A DNA stretch of 64,000 nt, from NCBI GenBank assembly GCA_015178975.1, contig WHVD01000062.1:186001-250000 (forward strand), given 5' to 3'. Each line of letters begins with the position of its first letter. Position 1 is the stretch's first letter. This DNA is from Hysterangium stoloniferum (taxonomy: Eukaryota > Basidiomycota > Agaricomycetes > Hysterangiales > Hysterangiaceae). Below the pieces are notes generated by a model. That model had not been told where the DNA came from, did no database searches, and saw only the letters and a program-made list of their open reading frames with translations. This document shows positions 1 to 10,825 of the stretch, piece after piece. Both the position numbers and the translations under genes were made by a program.

Positions 1-328
1 GTTCATTCAGCTGCTTGTCAACCAAAGTTTTCTCACTCATTCATTGCCTCTGCTTTGTGCTTCTGAACTGGTTGGGGTTTGGGCCTAGTTAGAGGGGAAA
101 TGTTACAGTCTTGAATATCTGGTTCACTGCCTTCACTAAATTCTGGCCCATGCTGTATAAATGTATTAAACTTTGAAAGTGATAATAGTACAATACCTGA
201 TATTCAGTCTCCTCTGTTTCAGAAATATCACCTTCATTCCAGGAGTAGGGAAGAAAAGGATATGGACCCCATTTATTCTGATTATTACCTGCATCCAATC
301 CCCATTGTTGAAAGCTGGCTGACCTTGG

Positions 329-1150
329 AGGGTGGTCACACTTTATTGAATATACAAAATTTTACTGAATAATCCTCATATTTTCCAAGTGAGACTATTC
401 CTTCTGGCCATGACAACTTATTCTATGAGTTTATATTTAATTACCTGAAATTTCATCTTTAAAATATGCATGCCCTTTTAAAATACACACAAATGACATA
501 GTTACACAAAATTATTTGGGTTAACCTAGATTATTTGGGTTAAACAAGATTATTTGGGTTAACCTAGATTATTTGGGTTAAACAAGATTATTTGGGTTAA
601 CCTAGATTATTTGGGTTAAACAAGATTATTTGGGTTAACCTAGATTATTTGGGTTAAACAAGATTATTTGGGTTATGACTTAATCTTTGGGTTATGACTT
701 AATCTTTGGGTTATGACTTAATCTTTGGGTTATGACTTAATCTTTGGGTTATGACTTAATCTTTGGGTTATGACTTAATCTTTGGGTTATGACTTAATCT
801 TTGGGTTATGACTTAATCTTTGGGTTATGACTTAATCTTTGGGTTATGATGTATTCTCTTGTATACAAGCAAACTTTCAAATATATTTCATATAATTTAA
901 ATTTAGTTGGTTTAGAGAATTAACCAGAACTATCTGGGGTACCAATCCCCATTGTGCAATTTATTCCAAAAGAATAATCTACAGATGATTGTTTGACTAA
1001 ATTTTGTCAGATATAGGATAAATATTAATATTTTTGCATTCTTCAGAGTGATACCTAATCAACTGAATTTGATAAATATTAATTTTACAACAAACAATAT
1101 AAATATATACACTTTAGTGGATAAATAACTTTTAAAGTTTTGGGTTATCC
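329..1150. repeat. Interspersed repeat, long copy (contains the 19-bp satellite)
   Basis: The outer parts of this stretch (about 329-450 and 1105-1150) match 54846-55010, where the two parts lie directly next to each other. The long copy therefore carries about 650 extra bases in its middle, including the satellite at 511-849, or the short copy has lost them. No coding sequence is visible. The element type is unknown. Bases 1-328 hold only a short unsupported reading frame on the minus strand. Confidence 0.6.
511..849. repeat. 19-bp tandem satellite, about 18 copies in two versions
   Basis: A strict 19-bp period runs through the whole stretch. Units up to about 662 alternate between two versions (one with TTAACCTAG, one with TTAAACAAG). 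From about 663 the array switches to a homogeneous third version containing TTATGACTTAATC. All units share TTGGGTTA. The later units are almost identical, which suggests recent local expansion. Confidence 0.9.
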
Positions 1151-1229
1151 TCCCTTGCTGCTTTTGAGGTCTCAAAACTTTTTATGTTCAAATAATCCAA
1201 TGGCTTCTTTGTCAACATCTATGACAGGG

Positions 1230-1863
1230 TGTGAGAGGTATGGCAAAATACACTCAGGAAATATGTATAGTCGGATGAGCTCTTACTATATCTCCTTTAT
1301 TATTTCTATTTTCTCTCTTTTATTATATCTATAATTAGTTTGATGACCTATGTATACGGTACATTGACTCTTGTGGGTGCACACACACCAGACTTATGTA
1401 TTCTAGCGCCCGTAGTTTAGAACTTAGACACTTTTTACACAGCAACCACGACTTACCTAGACACCCATTAGTGTCCTGTAAGTTGTGATTGGTGTATCAT
1501 CTCGACCGTCACAGACGGGCTTTAGCTATCTACTCTATCAGAGTTTCGAACTGTACCAGTCGAAACTCAATCCTTATCTCAACTCGCGTGGACCACATCC
1601 ATGCTACTCTATTATTCGACTCTCTAGTACTCTACTTTACTCTCGAGTAGTCGTTCAGAATCGCACTTGACAGTTGATTCTGCTTATTCGTTTTAGCTCT
1701 CTACCTTATTCTAGAAAGCTACTTCCCTCTACCATATTGAACTAAGTAGTCAATACGCGTTCATTCTGTATTAGACTTCGACAGTCAATACATCTTAGTG
1801 TCGTACCTAAACGATCGATATCCTTCGTATATAGAACGGTTAGAACTTCCACTACTCTTCACA
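1230..1863 (+). mobile_element. Solo LTR, type A (Ty3/Gypsy)
   Basis: A 634-bp LTR starting TGTGAGAGGTA and ending ACTCTTCACA, flanked by a perfect 5-bp target duplication CAGGG (1225-1229 and 1864-1868). It belongs to the same LTR type as the 5' LTR of the Gypsy element at 55567. No internal region remains, so it is a recombined, internally deleted insertion. It lies just outside the Tc1 relic. Confidence 0.9.
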
Positions 1864-1890
1864 CAGGGGATGGTACCTGGCTATGTTGTA

Positions 1891-3131
1891 CAGTGGGGGA
1901 CAAAACTGTTCCAATGATTTTTTATATGTCAAAGAATGTTGAATAACTCAATGAGTACTTGACCAATTGACCTGAAATTTTTAATTTAGGTAGTCATATA
2001 TGTTGGCTATATACCCTAAGAATTCTATGACATAAGCATTATTTGTCATCAGACTATAAATCAAATACTAATGCAACCTCATTGGAACAGTTTTATCCCT
2101 GGTATATAATCCAATACAAATCATATAATCTAGTACTTGGTGTAACCCCCCTTGGCATCCAAAACAGCTGCAATCCTTCTAGGCATACTCTCTATCAAAT
2201 TCTGACAAATAGAAGCAGGAATCCTGTCCCATTCTGTCTGGACCCTTTCCTATAACTCCTGAATACTCCTAGGCTCCACTTCATACTCTAGTAGTCTCTT
2301 CTTGAGGTAATGCCAAAGGTTTTCAATTGGATTAAGCTCAGCAGATTGAGGGGGCCATATCATGACATCAAAATCACTGCCATTAAGCCAATTGGTGGCC
2401 TTCTTGCTCTTGTGTTTGGGATCATTGTCTTGCTGAAAGACAATATCCCCAGTCTTCTTCTTGTAATGCCTGAGAGATTCTTGAAGTTCATCCTCCAAAA
2501 TGCTAACATAAAGTTCAGCATCCATCCTCCCATCAATCTTGGTGGCATATCCTGGTCTTTCCCAGAACATACAACCCCACAACATCAGATTCCCCCCTCC
2601 AAACTTGACAGTGCCATCAACCAGCCTATCACTGAGCCCCTCTCCTGCTTTTTTCCACACCCACTTCCTCCCATCTGACCCCAAACAATTGATTTTAGTC
2701 TGATCTGACCAAACAACCCTCTTCCAGTCCTCCAGAGACCAGTTCTTGTGTGCCAATGCAAAGTCCAGCCTCTCCCTTCTATACCTTTTTGTGAGTTTAG
2801 GCCTTTTCCTCTTCACCACAGCCTTCATTCCAGCTTTCTTGAGTTCCCTATAAATTGTTCTTGCAAAGATAGACTCCCCATTTGTATCTTGTAGGACTTT
2901 AGAGGCCTGAGTGGCATGGTCAATCTTCTGGGAAGTGATTTGTTGGATGATGTAATGGGTATCAGAGGGAAAGTTTGCATAGACAACCTCCAGCTGCTTT
3001 GGAGAGGGAGGAAGAATGTTTAGAGCGAATTCTGGATATATTAGAGACAGAATGACTAGTGGTAGCAGCTACTTCATGTGCAGACTTGCCCTTGTCAAAT
3101 AGAGTAAGAACACGATCAAGTTGAGCAGGAG
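1891..3131 (-). mobile_element. Tc1-type DNA transposon relic (DD34E), 5' end lost
   Basis: A plain DNA transposon read on the minus strand. Its 3' terminal repeat begins at 1891 (CAGTGGGGGACAAAAC) next to a TA dinucleotide at 1889-1890, the target of Tc1/mariner elements. The transposase relic fills 2130-3131. The 5' end, including the other terminal repeat, is missing where a type-A LTR starts at 3132. No matching terminal repeat is seen on the far side of that LTR. Confidence 0.88.
2130..3131 (-). pseudogene. Tc1-type transposase pseudogene
   Basis: Relic of a cut-and-paste transposase. From the amino side it keeps a helix-turn-helix region (about 2985-3131), then the DDE domain with WSDQTKI, QQDNDPKH and SAELNPIENLW. 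The second D and the E are separated by 34 residues, which places it in the DD34E Tc1 group. The end GGYTKY followed by a stop lies at 2130. It is broken by an in-frame TAG near 2250, probably a mutated glutamine codon, by a frameshift around 2975-2985, and by loss of the amino terminus at 3131. Confidence 0.88.
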
Positions 3132-3749
3132 TGTGAGAGGTACGGCGAAATATACTCCGGAAATATAGTCTGGACGAGCTCATACTATATTTCCATTATT
3201 ATTTCTACTTTCTCTCTATTTTATTATACGCATATAATTAGTTTGACAACCTATGCATTCGGTACATTGACTCTTGTGGGTGCATATGCGCCAGACTTAT
3301 GTATTCTAGCACCGGTAGTTAGAACTCAGACACTTTTTACCCCACAACCACGACTTACCCAGACACCCAGTTAGTGTCCTGTAAGTTGTGATTGGGGTAT
3401 TGTCTTGACCGTCACAGACAAGATTTAACTACTAGCGCAATCAGAGTTTCGAACTATACTAGTTGAAACTCAAACCATTCATCCACACTACTCTGCTATT
3501 TGACTCTCTCATTATTCTCTTCGACATTCGAGTAGTCATTCAGAATCATACTTTACAGTCGATTCTCCTTTATTCGTTTTAGCTCTCTATTCTACTTTAG
3601 ATAGCTAATTCACTCGACCATATTGAACTAAACAGTCAATACGTGTTTGGTCTGTATTAGACTTAGATAGTCAATACATTGTTGTGTCGTACCTAAACGG
3701 TCGATATTCTTTGTATATAGAACGGTTAGAACTTCCACCACTCTTCACA
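3132..3749 (+). mobile_element. Solo LTR, type A, cutting the Tc1 relic
   Basis: A 618-bp LTR with ends TGTGAGAGG and CTCTTCACA. An 11-bp inverted repeat lies near its start (3159-3169 and 3184-3194). The flanking bases (AGGAG before, CCCAG after) do not form a target duplication, so this copy probably results from recombination or a deletion, not a simple insertion. The transposase reading frame stops exactly at its left edge. Confidence 0.85.
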
Positions 3750-4140
3750 CCCAGAACCCCCCCCACAATGCAGATACCAGGAAAGAACCTATCGGATGGA
3801 GCCCATCAACTTGTCATCTGATTCGGAGGAAGATTGACCGCACTATCCAGCCTACAATGATACATAAGTACCTAGGTGTGGACTGCCAAGAAGGATTTTT
3901 ACTTCCTGATGAGATTCACTTCTTTATGAGTGACCCCAACCAGTGAAGAAAGTTACCAACTTCTGTCAGGGTTTGGAAGGGGTATCATCCAACCAATATC
4001 GTCCAGCTCCACCTATCTTTCCCCATGTAAAGGGTATGCATATATGCATACCTGGACTAAGGAATAATAACTGGATTATAGTACTTTATTATTTACCTTT
4101 TATTTTCTTTCTTTATATTCTTTCTATATTTCGAGCACAC

Positions 4141-5664
4141 CTTGATTTTTGTAATGTATTAGACTTATTTTAATATTATTTTCTGGAAAAAGGAGTCCAA
4201 TGCTCTATCAAAGTGTGCAAATACTCAATTCACAACAAGGTAAAATAATTTAAGTATTTGATATTAATCAGTGGCAGCCTTAATAGACTTAGAACCCCTG
4301 AAGTCAAGAGTTTACTTGAATATATGCACCCTACTTCGCAAAGAAGGTTTTTGAGAGCTGCTTATGTAAGCTTGTTCTTTTTCTGTGAAAACAACCACTA
4401 AAATATGAATAACAATTTACTGATTCCAAAACTAGATTCAACTTCGATTCTAGCTAGTTTATATATATTTTATACTATTTATCAAACAGTAAAAATATTA
4501 ATAAACAGGTCAAAAGATCAACTATAGAATAAAACAATATTTGGCAATATATGCTTTATTTAAATTAATCTACTGGATCTACTGTGATACTAACTTATCA
4601 GGATCTTAATGTAGTCTGTATGATTCTGCAAGAATATTCTCAGTATTTAATTATAAGCCAAACCAGGAGAAATTAGAATTATATTCTAATTTCAAACAAT
4701 AAAACAAACAATTTATTTATTACTTGGTTGATAGCCAACAACTCTAACCGAGGTGGCAACAATTCCAACAACCTAAATAGAAGTTAGAAAAAGTAATAAA
4801 GCCAGCTACTCAATTAAGAGGTGGCAAGGGGGAACAAATAAGTCAACAACTCAGATTGAGGTGACAAGGTGCACTACTTGGACCAACAACTCTAACCGAG
4901 GTGGCAAAGGTTTCCAACAACTCAAATAGAGGTGGAATTAAAAGTCCAACAGCCCTGATAGGGGTGGAATAGCCTGCTTGCTGCAGTAACACACAGATGT
5001 GGGTGGATAAAAAGTTATATTTTCACGGCTGGAGCAGAGCTCCTTATATACAATAAAATGTGAGACATTTTTGAGACATATTACATCATTACTATCCTAA
5101 TTTAGCTAGTCCTGGGGAAGCTTCTGGAATGCTCCAGGAATTTCTGGTTTTTTCTACAATAGCATACATGATGATGTAATCTATTCCCGCGCCTTTCGTG
5201 TATGTCATCCGCGCGCCTTTGTGATCATCGCGCCGTGTGACTGTCACACTATGTAACCGTCGCGCTTTGTGACCGTCGCGCCTTGTGACCGTCGCGCCTT
5301 GTGACCGTCGCGCCTTGTGACTGTCGCGCTTTGTGACCGTCGCGCCTTGTGACCGTCGCGCTTTGTGACCGTCGCGCCTTGTGACCGTCGCGCCTTTTTG
5401 TGACGACTGTCACATGATTTTCTCGCGCGTTGTGTAATTAGCGCCTGGTGGCCGGTTTGATAGTATTTAGTTAAAAAAGAATAAATTCATAACTTCTTCA
5501 ATATTTAAGATAAAAATGTAAAATAAATTGTAGAAATTCAACGAAATTTAAAAGATATTTATACAAATTTTATCATCGCAATATAAGTACATTTCACAAG
5601 CCATTTTGGCTATTTCGGCTTTTGGGGGACTTAAAAGGTAGAAAACTAATAAAATACATAACAA
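4141..5664. mobile_element. Unclassified 1.5-kb insertion inside the type-C LTR
   Basis: Bounded by comparison with an intact type-C LTR. Its edges carry weakly similar inverted sequences (TTGTAATGTATT near the left edge, TTGTTATGTATT read inward from the right edge), which would suit a non-autonomous DNA transposon, but a clear target duplication was not found. Inside are degenerate repeats around GAGGTGG (about 4740-4975) and a GC-rich 16-bp minisatellite (5219-5400). No protein-coding frame is convincing. Confidence 0.55.
5219..5400. repeat. 16-bp minisatellite (CGCGCCTTGTGACCGT)
   Basis: About eleven tandem copies of a 16-bp unit, with C/T variation at the CGCGC(C/T)TTGTG position. The first and last copies are more divergent. 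It is GC-rich within otherwise AT-rich insertion DNA and every unit contains CGCG. Confidence 0.85.
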
Positions 5665-6190
5665 TTTTGTAGTTCGAAGCTTTGTGTATATGTATGGGCG
5701 CTCTCGGTGCCAAAAGAGACAGACAACTTTTACCCAGCAGACACCACCTCGTAAACGACCCAGACGTCGAATAGCGAGAGGTGTCAAGGGTAATGTTTCA
5801 ACTACCTTTAAAAGGTAGTATTCTCTTGCGTACTAACGTACTTCGGACTCGAACCGCGAAGGTCGAGTTCCAATCTAAGGTCTTTGCGCTAGTCAACATT
5901 ATAGTCGACTCGCGCTATTATTTCTTTACTCTAGATATTCAACTTCGCGTTGATTATCTACTTTACATCTAGCTGTGAGTTGTACTGTGAAGGTCAACTC
6001 TTTCATTCTTTCATTCTAGCCGTCAAGAGCAACTGTACAGCTGCTCTTGTGACGCATGGCGTGTCTTCTTACTAGTACAGCTTGTCTAGTAATCTACGGT
6101 ATTGTACTGTACGGTCAATATCTGCTAATAGTAGTTGAATAGACACTATTCTTCGTATATCGAACGGTCAGAATCTATCGACTCTTCACA

Positions 6191-6844
6191 CCCCACCTCC
6201 ATCCATCTCTTTTGTGCCCCCACTGCATTGCTTCACACCCACACCCTTACTCTCTATGGCGCCGGACTCATCCCATGTTCTCTTGACAGTTCAGAGTCCC
6301 CCACCCAAATCTCCCTGCTCGCCTTGCATTTCCCTTGGGAGCCCCATTCACCAACCCAGTGTTGACTTGATGGACATTGATCCCCTAACTATGGAAGTCT
6401 TTGAGGAGCCTCCCCCATTGAGCAAAAAAGTAAAAAGGAAATGGAAAGCTGATGTCCAGGACGATAAGCCCCTTACCATCGACCCCACTCTAGCAGACCC
6501 TATTTACAGCCCTCTACCGCAACAGCCTTCTCCCCTGCCCTCTCAGGACACCACCTATTTGACTTGCTTCTCCCTGACAGGTTGGATATGTATTTCCATC
6601 AATTACCCCTCCAATCATTTCACTGTGTTCACTGTGGGATGTACACTAGAGCGACTGGGACAAACCTTACAACAACCCCTCCTTAAAGGACAAATCCAAG
6701 GGTATAGTGGGTCACTCACACTGTCAGACACATGAACAAGCTTTATTTATACGTCAATGACCCTAAGGAACAGTCACACTTAGCAGAGGACGTTGAACGA
6801 GTCTAGCTCTCAATGTTCTGGTCCCTGCTGGTAGACCCTACTTG
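6191..6844. other. Stretch without a recognised gene
   Basis: It starts with the right-hand CCCCA target duplication of the type-C LTR, so 3750-4025 and 6196 onward were once contiguous. A plus-strand frame (6214-6735) is proline-rich and has a lysine-rich patch, but it matches no family I know. Nothing else is supported. Confidence 0.4.
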
Positions 6845-7462
6845 TGTGAAGAGTGGTGGAAGTTCTAACTGTTCTATATACGAAGAATATCGACCGTTGA
6901 GGTACTACACATAGATGTATTGACTGTCTAAGTCTAATACAGACTGAACAGGTATTGACTACTTAGTTCAATACAATTGAGTAGAATAGCTATCTAAAGT
7001 AGAGTAGAAAGCTAAAACAAATAAAGGGAATCAACTGTTAAGTGTGATTCCAAATGACTGCTCAAGTATAGAAAAGAGTAACGAGAGAGTCGGATAATAG
7101 AGTAGCGTGGATGTAGTCTGCACAGATTGAGATATAGATGGGGTTTCGACTGGTACAGTTCGAAACTCTGATTGAGTAGATAGCTAAAGCCCGTCTGTGA
7201 CGGTTGAGACGATACACCAATCACAACTTACAGGACACTAACAGGTGTCTGGGTAAGTCGTGGTTGCAGTGTAAAAGTGTCTCTGAGTTCTAATTGGTGC
7301 TGAGTGTACCCACAAGTATACACAATGCTTCGAACTAATGAAATGATGAAATATTCAAAGAATATAAAAGATAGATAAATATGAATAGAATGTGTAAAAT
7401 ATAAATAAAATAAAAGGAGTGTTTTACCACAATGAAACTGTGGTAAAAGCATACTCCTCACA
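6845..7462 (-). mobile_element. Solo LTR, type A2
   Basis: A 618-bp LTR in reverse orientation: on the minus strand it starts TGTGAGGAGTATGC and ends CCACTCTTCACA. Most of its length matches type A, but the first part is different and carries a 10-bp inverted repeat (7422-7431 and 7439-7448). The flanks (ACTTG and ATCAG) show no target duplication. A type-B LTR fragment begins directly at 7463. Confidence 0.8.
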
Positions 7463-8141
7463 ATCAGTCACCGGAATACCTGCCAGACTCTGCTCCTATC
7501 TATCTCTGACCCTGTCCCACACACCAGTCACTGGACCCCGCTCAGAAAACCTGACAGCTCTCTAACTGAGCCCCATTCCTGTTATGGTCAAATGACCTGT
7601 CACGATTCGGACTCCACTCCCACCCTGTTCCCATTATGGTTTTACAACCTGTCATGATTCAGACTCCGCTCCATTCCATTCTGTTCCTAACACCAAGTTT
7701 GGTGTTTATTTATCTTGTTTCATGTTTGCTAGTTTAGTTTTCATTATTACTGGATTTGGTATGTTATTCATTCCACAGTCTATATAGTCTGGCAGATGTT
7801 GTACATACAATCCAGTCAGAAAATCAGCTTAGATTCCCAGTAATCTCAAGTATATTTTCCACTCTAATCTCCTCTTTGAAACACACCGCTCTTACTCATC
7901 AGAGCCCATGGGCTCTGACCCATCTATCACTCGACCTCCAACCTATTTATCTCGACCCCCCGACCTCTCAACCCATGAACCCTGCCTGGACTCCCTGGGA
8001 TTCCCATCCACCTGTTTGAAATTGGACAAGATGATCTTGTGAGGGTGCAGCCTATAAGCTGAAGCCAAGTCCTACCAGCTTTCCCACAGGTTTCTCCAGA
8101 AACCCTCCAATAAGCTCTGTGCATGCAACTTAACATGTATA
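7463..8141 (+). mobile_element. LTR fragment, type B (5' part missing)
   Basis: Matches the interior and most of the right part of the complete type-B LTR at 61521-62360, including the CACGATTCGGACTCC and GTTGTACATACAATCCAG blocks. Its left end is cut off at 7463. The right end is blurred near 8100-8141, where sequence related to the opposite-strand copy begins. It is too divergent to date by eye. Confidence 0.7.
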
Positions 8142-8152
8142 GGGTGCATGTA

Positions 8153-8780
8153 TGTGAGAGGTACTGTGAAATATACTCTGAAATATAGTCCAGACAAGCC
8201 CACACTATATTTCCATTAATATTTCTATTTTTCTCTCTATCTTATTATACACATATATTTAGTTCAATGACCTATGCATTCAGTACGTAGACTCTTGTGG
8301 GCACATACATGCCAGACCTATGTACTCTAGTGCCTATAGTTAGAACTCAGACACTTTTCGTAACTACGACTTACCCAGACACCCACTTAGTGTCCTGTAA
8401 GTTGTGATTGGGATATCATCTCAACTGTCACAGATGGGCTTTAACTATCAGCACAATCACCATTTCGAACTATACTAATCAAAACCCAAACCGTTATCTC
8501 AATCCATGTGGACTACATCTGCACTACTCTGCTTTGCTTGACTCTCCTATTATTTCCTTAATCATTAGAGCAGTCACTCAGAATCATACTTCAAAGTCAA
8601 TTCTCTTTCCAGTCATCTTAGCTATCTATTCTACTTAAGATAGCTAATCCTTTCAGCTGTATTGAACTAGACAGTCAATACACACTTTGATCTGTATTAG
8701 ACTTAGATAGTCAATACATCATCATGTTGTACCTAAATGGTCAATATTAAGAATGGTTAGAACTTCCACCACTCTTCACA
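8153..8780 (+). mobile_element. Solo LTR, type A, with an unusually long flanking repeat
   Basis: A 628-bp LTR with ends TGTGAGAGG and CTCTTCACA. The 11 bases before it (8142-8152) and after it (8781-8791) are the same except for one position, longer than the 5-bp duplication seen at the other copies. It sits inside the remnant of an opposite-strand type-B LTR, whose start is readable at 8792-8831. Confidence 0.85.
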
Positions 8781-8831
8781 GGGTGCATATAAGTTAGTGC
8801 CCGGAGTCTGGCGGGATTTCGGGTCATAACA
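8781..8831 (-). mobile_element. LTR end fragment, type B, reverse orientation
   Basis: Read on the minus strand it resembles the first 40-50 bases of the type-B LTR (TGTTA-C-ACC followed by the CCGCC-GGACTCCGGGCACTAAC block). Together with 7463-8141 it means two type-B pieces face each other here. Confidence 0.6.
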
Positions 8832-9504
8832 GGTTCCAAAAGGAGACTGACTTATGTTTTTTAGATTCAGTAAATTTACAAATGTATATAATTCTGGATA
8901 ATGTAAACATTAATCACTTTAAAATAAGTCTCTGAATGAGAATAAATGGAAAGCTGGGATGTACGTATGTACAGAAGCCCTTAATATGACATGGTCACAG
9001 AAGGTAATACAAAAGTTATGTGATCAAGTATTTGAAAATATTATTCCAAGACAGATATGACTTTTGATGTAGTGTTTAAAGACATTATTATTGATCCACC
9101 AGGTCATGAAGTGACTGAGTAAAGGTGTGGGGTGGTAGCATGGTGGGGGCACGGGTCACAGCTTTGTAGGAAAAATAAAACAATACAAAAACCCACTGGA
9201 TTATACAAAATTGACATAGCTTATGTAATATAAGGCTCTACTAAAGTTCCTAAAAATTTTTTTGGGAGTGCGGGTTTTTTTCGGTGATTAATTCTATCGT
9301 TAAAGGACTACTAAGAGGAAAGTCTCAGAAAAAGCTACCAAGTCTCTCGGGATGTTAGATCATGATTTTAAATCGATGAGCATCCTTGACAGCAAGGAGA
9401 TATTCTCAGCTCAAGAAGCAATAGCTACCCATTATTTATTAATGATATCTACACTATTCGAAACTACACACAAAGTCGATGTTGTGAATAGGTGAAGAAG
9501 AAAT
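8832..9504. other. Intergenic, no gene recognised
   Basis: AT-rich sequence between the LTR cluster and the translin gene. The last 200 bp or so are the likely 3' untranslated region of translin. No repeat or open frame worth naming was found. Confidence 0.5.
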
Positions 9505-10597
9505 CTAACCCATTAATTTACGCAAGGATAGATCGTAGACGACTGTGTGGTTCCTTATAAACACAACACCGTATTTCGACTGAATAGTCCGATTACTAGA
9601 CTCACCTTCTTCAATCTTTTTGATGTCATACTTCAAGCTATCGAATCGTCTCCGAAGGATGTCGTTTTTGAGATTCAGCTAAATTGCTTTGTTAGCTCGT
9701 GGTTCGTGATTTAATATTCGGATCAGACCATAGAAAACCCAGCGAACAGGTCCTATACAAAAGATTCAGAATGTAGGTTTTAAATCTAAACTATACTGAC
9801 CTTTACAAATACGGAGATTTTAAGGGGCTCGTCGTAGTTGCCCATCGTAACTGCATTCACGCAATATCGTGACTACTAATTGATAAGATGATTATGACGA
9901 ACCTCAGGGCACTGTACATACCAATTCGTTCACAAGCGTAATAATGCCCAGGAGGTAGTCCTCCGCTTGTAAGTAAAACCTGTCTTTCCACTCATCTTGG
10001 ACTAGGGAATCAACTTATAAGTGGATTTAGAAGGTAGAAATCAGTTCTTCCGTACTTCCGAAGAGTTCACTCGATCGTGAGAGGGATAAGAGAGTTCTGG
10101 TAGAAAGGTACTCGAGCAACGCTGCAGCAAATACTGCAGATTGCATCTGAAAAAAAAAAATTTAACATAAACAGGAGGAAAAAGTAACAGGTTCCTTGTG
10201 GTAGAGAATTACTTGTCTATTCCATGTATTTTTCCACCTCCAAAACTCATGTGGAGGTACAAGTAATGCAATGGCGGCAATGGTTTTCTGACAGTCCGTT
10301 AACATCGGTCGCGCCGAATCTACGAGAGCTGGTACTAGTAAGAGGAGGAAAACTGAGAGAAGTATCTAAATAAGAAGAAATAAATCTCCACTAGATTGTG
10401 CAGGGGTCGAGTGGATTTTGCTCAGGACTCCTCCAACTACACGAGTTTTCTTGTCGAGTTCGGTCGCTTGGTCGCGTAGTTTCTGTGATAAACTGCTTCA
10501 TTCCAAATAAATATTATCAAGAAAGATCAATTACCTCTCCTAGTTCCACGTCCTTATCCAGAAGCTGGCTTAGACGTGCTAAATCTTGTTCGTCCAT
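9505..10597 (-). CDS. TSN: Translin, single-strand nucleic-acid-binding protein
   Basis: Translin forms octamers that bind single-stranded RNA and DNA. With TRAX it forms the C3PO nuclease in animals and several fungi. Nine exons on the minus strand give 217 residues (animal translin is 228): 10597-10535, 10482-10392, 10334-10213, 10146-10056, 10001-9922, 9872-9801, 9752-9729, 9678-9606, 9542-9505. Introns are 48-66 nt; exon 7 is only 24 nt. The carboxyl half carries the family hallmarks: EDYLLGIITLVNELSRY, VNAVTMGNYDEPLKIS, LNLKNDILRRRFDSLKYD and VVYDLSLR just before the end. The start at MDEQDLARL is the only ATG that fits. The acceptor of intron 2 is uncertain (a nearer AG would add six residues). 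No TRAX gene is seen nearby. Confidence 0.9.
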
Positions 10598-10825
10598 TCA
10601 ACTGATGAGACCTGATGTGACTGAAATATCGTGACGGCGCCTAACCCACTATAAAGGCGGCAGTCAGGAGACACCGACACACTTTACTTCCCTCGCTGTG
10701 CTACAAAGTTTTGCTTAAGTGGGCTGCCACCAAGACTTTATCCTCAGATATTGGCACCCATTACGTAGGTAAGCTCTTAAAGAACATCTCCAGCCATTTG
10801 TTAATGTGACTTATATTCAGAAAGC
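10598..10825. promoter_or_regulatory. Shared head-to-head promoter of translin and SEN1
   Basis: Only 228 bp separate the two start codons, so both promoters must lie here. A TATA-like ACTATAAAGG sits at 10648-10657, about 175 bp before the SEN1 start, reading toward SEN1. No other element is recognised. Confidence 0.5.

Larger units (their letters stand above)
4026..6190 (+). mobile_element. Solo LTR, type C, with a 1.5-kb insertion inside
   Basis: Starts TGTAAAGGGTATGC and ends CGACTCTTCACA, with a perfect 5-bp target duplication CCCCA (4021-4025 and 6191-6195). Comparison with the uninterrupted type-C LTR at 51693-52334 (opposite strand) shows that the LTR itself is about 640 bp and is split near 4141 by foreign DNA that ends near 5664. 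A perfect 20-nt palindrome lies at 4033-4052. Bases 3750-4025 to its left have no recognisable gene. Confidence 0.87.

Noticed and set aside
511-849. Telomere-like repeat
   Set aside because: The shared GGGTTA is only part of a 19-bp unit and is flanked by ordinary repeat DNA, so a true chromosome end is not supported.
5219-5400. Regular repeats that might suggest a CRISPR array
   Set aside because: The 16-bp units follow each other without spacers and the genome is eukaryotic; this is a minisatellite.
6214-6735. Proline-rich frame of 173 codons
   Set aside because: It lies between LTRs, has no recognisable domain and no splice context; a gene call is not supported.
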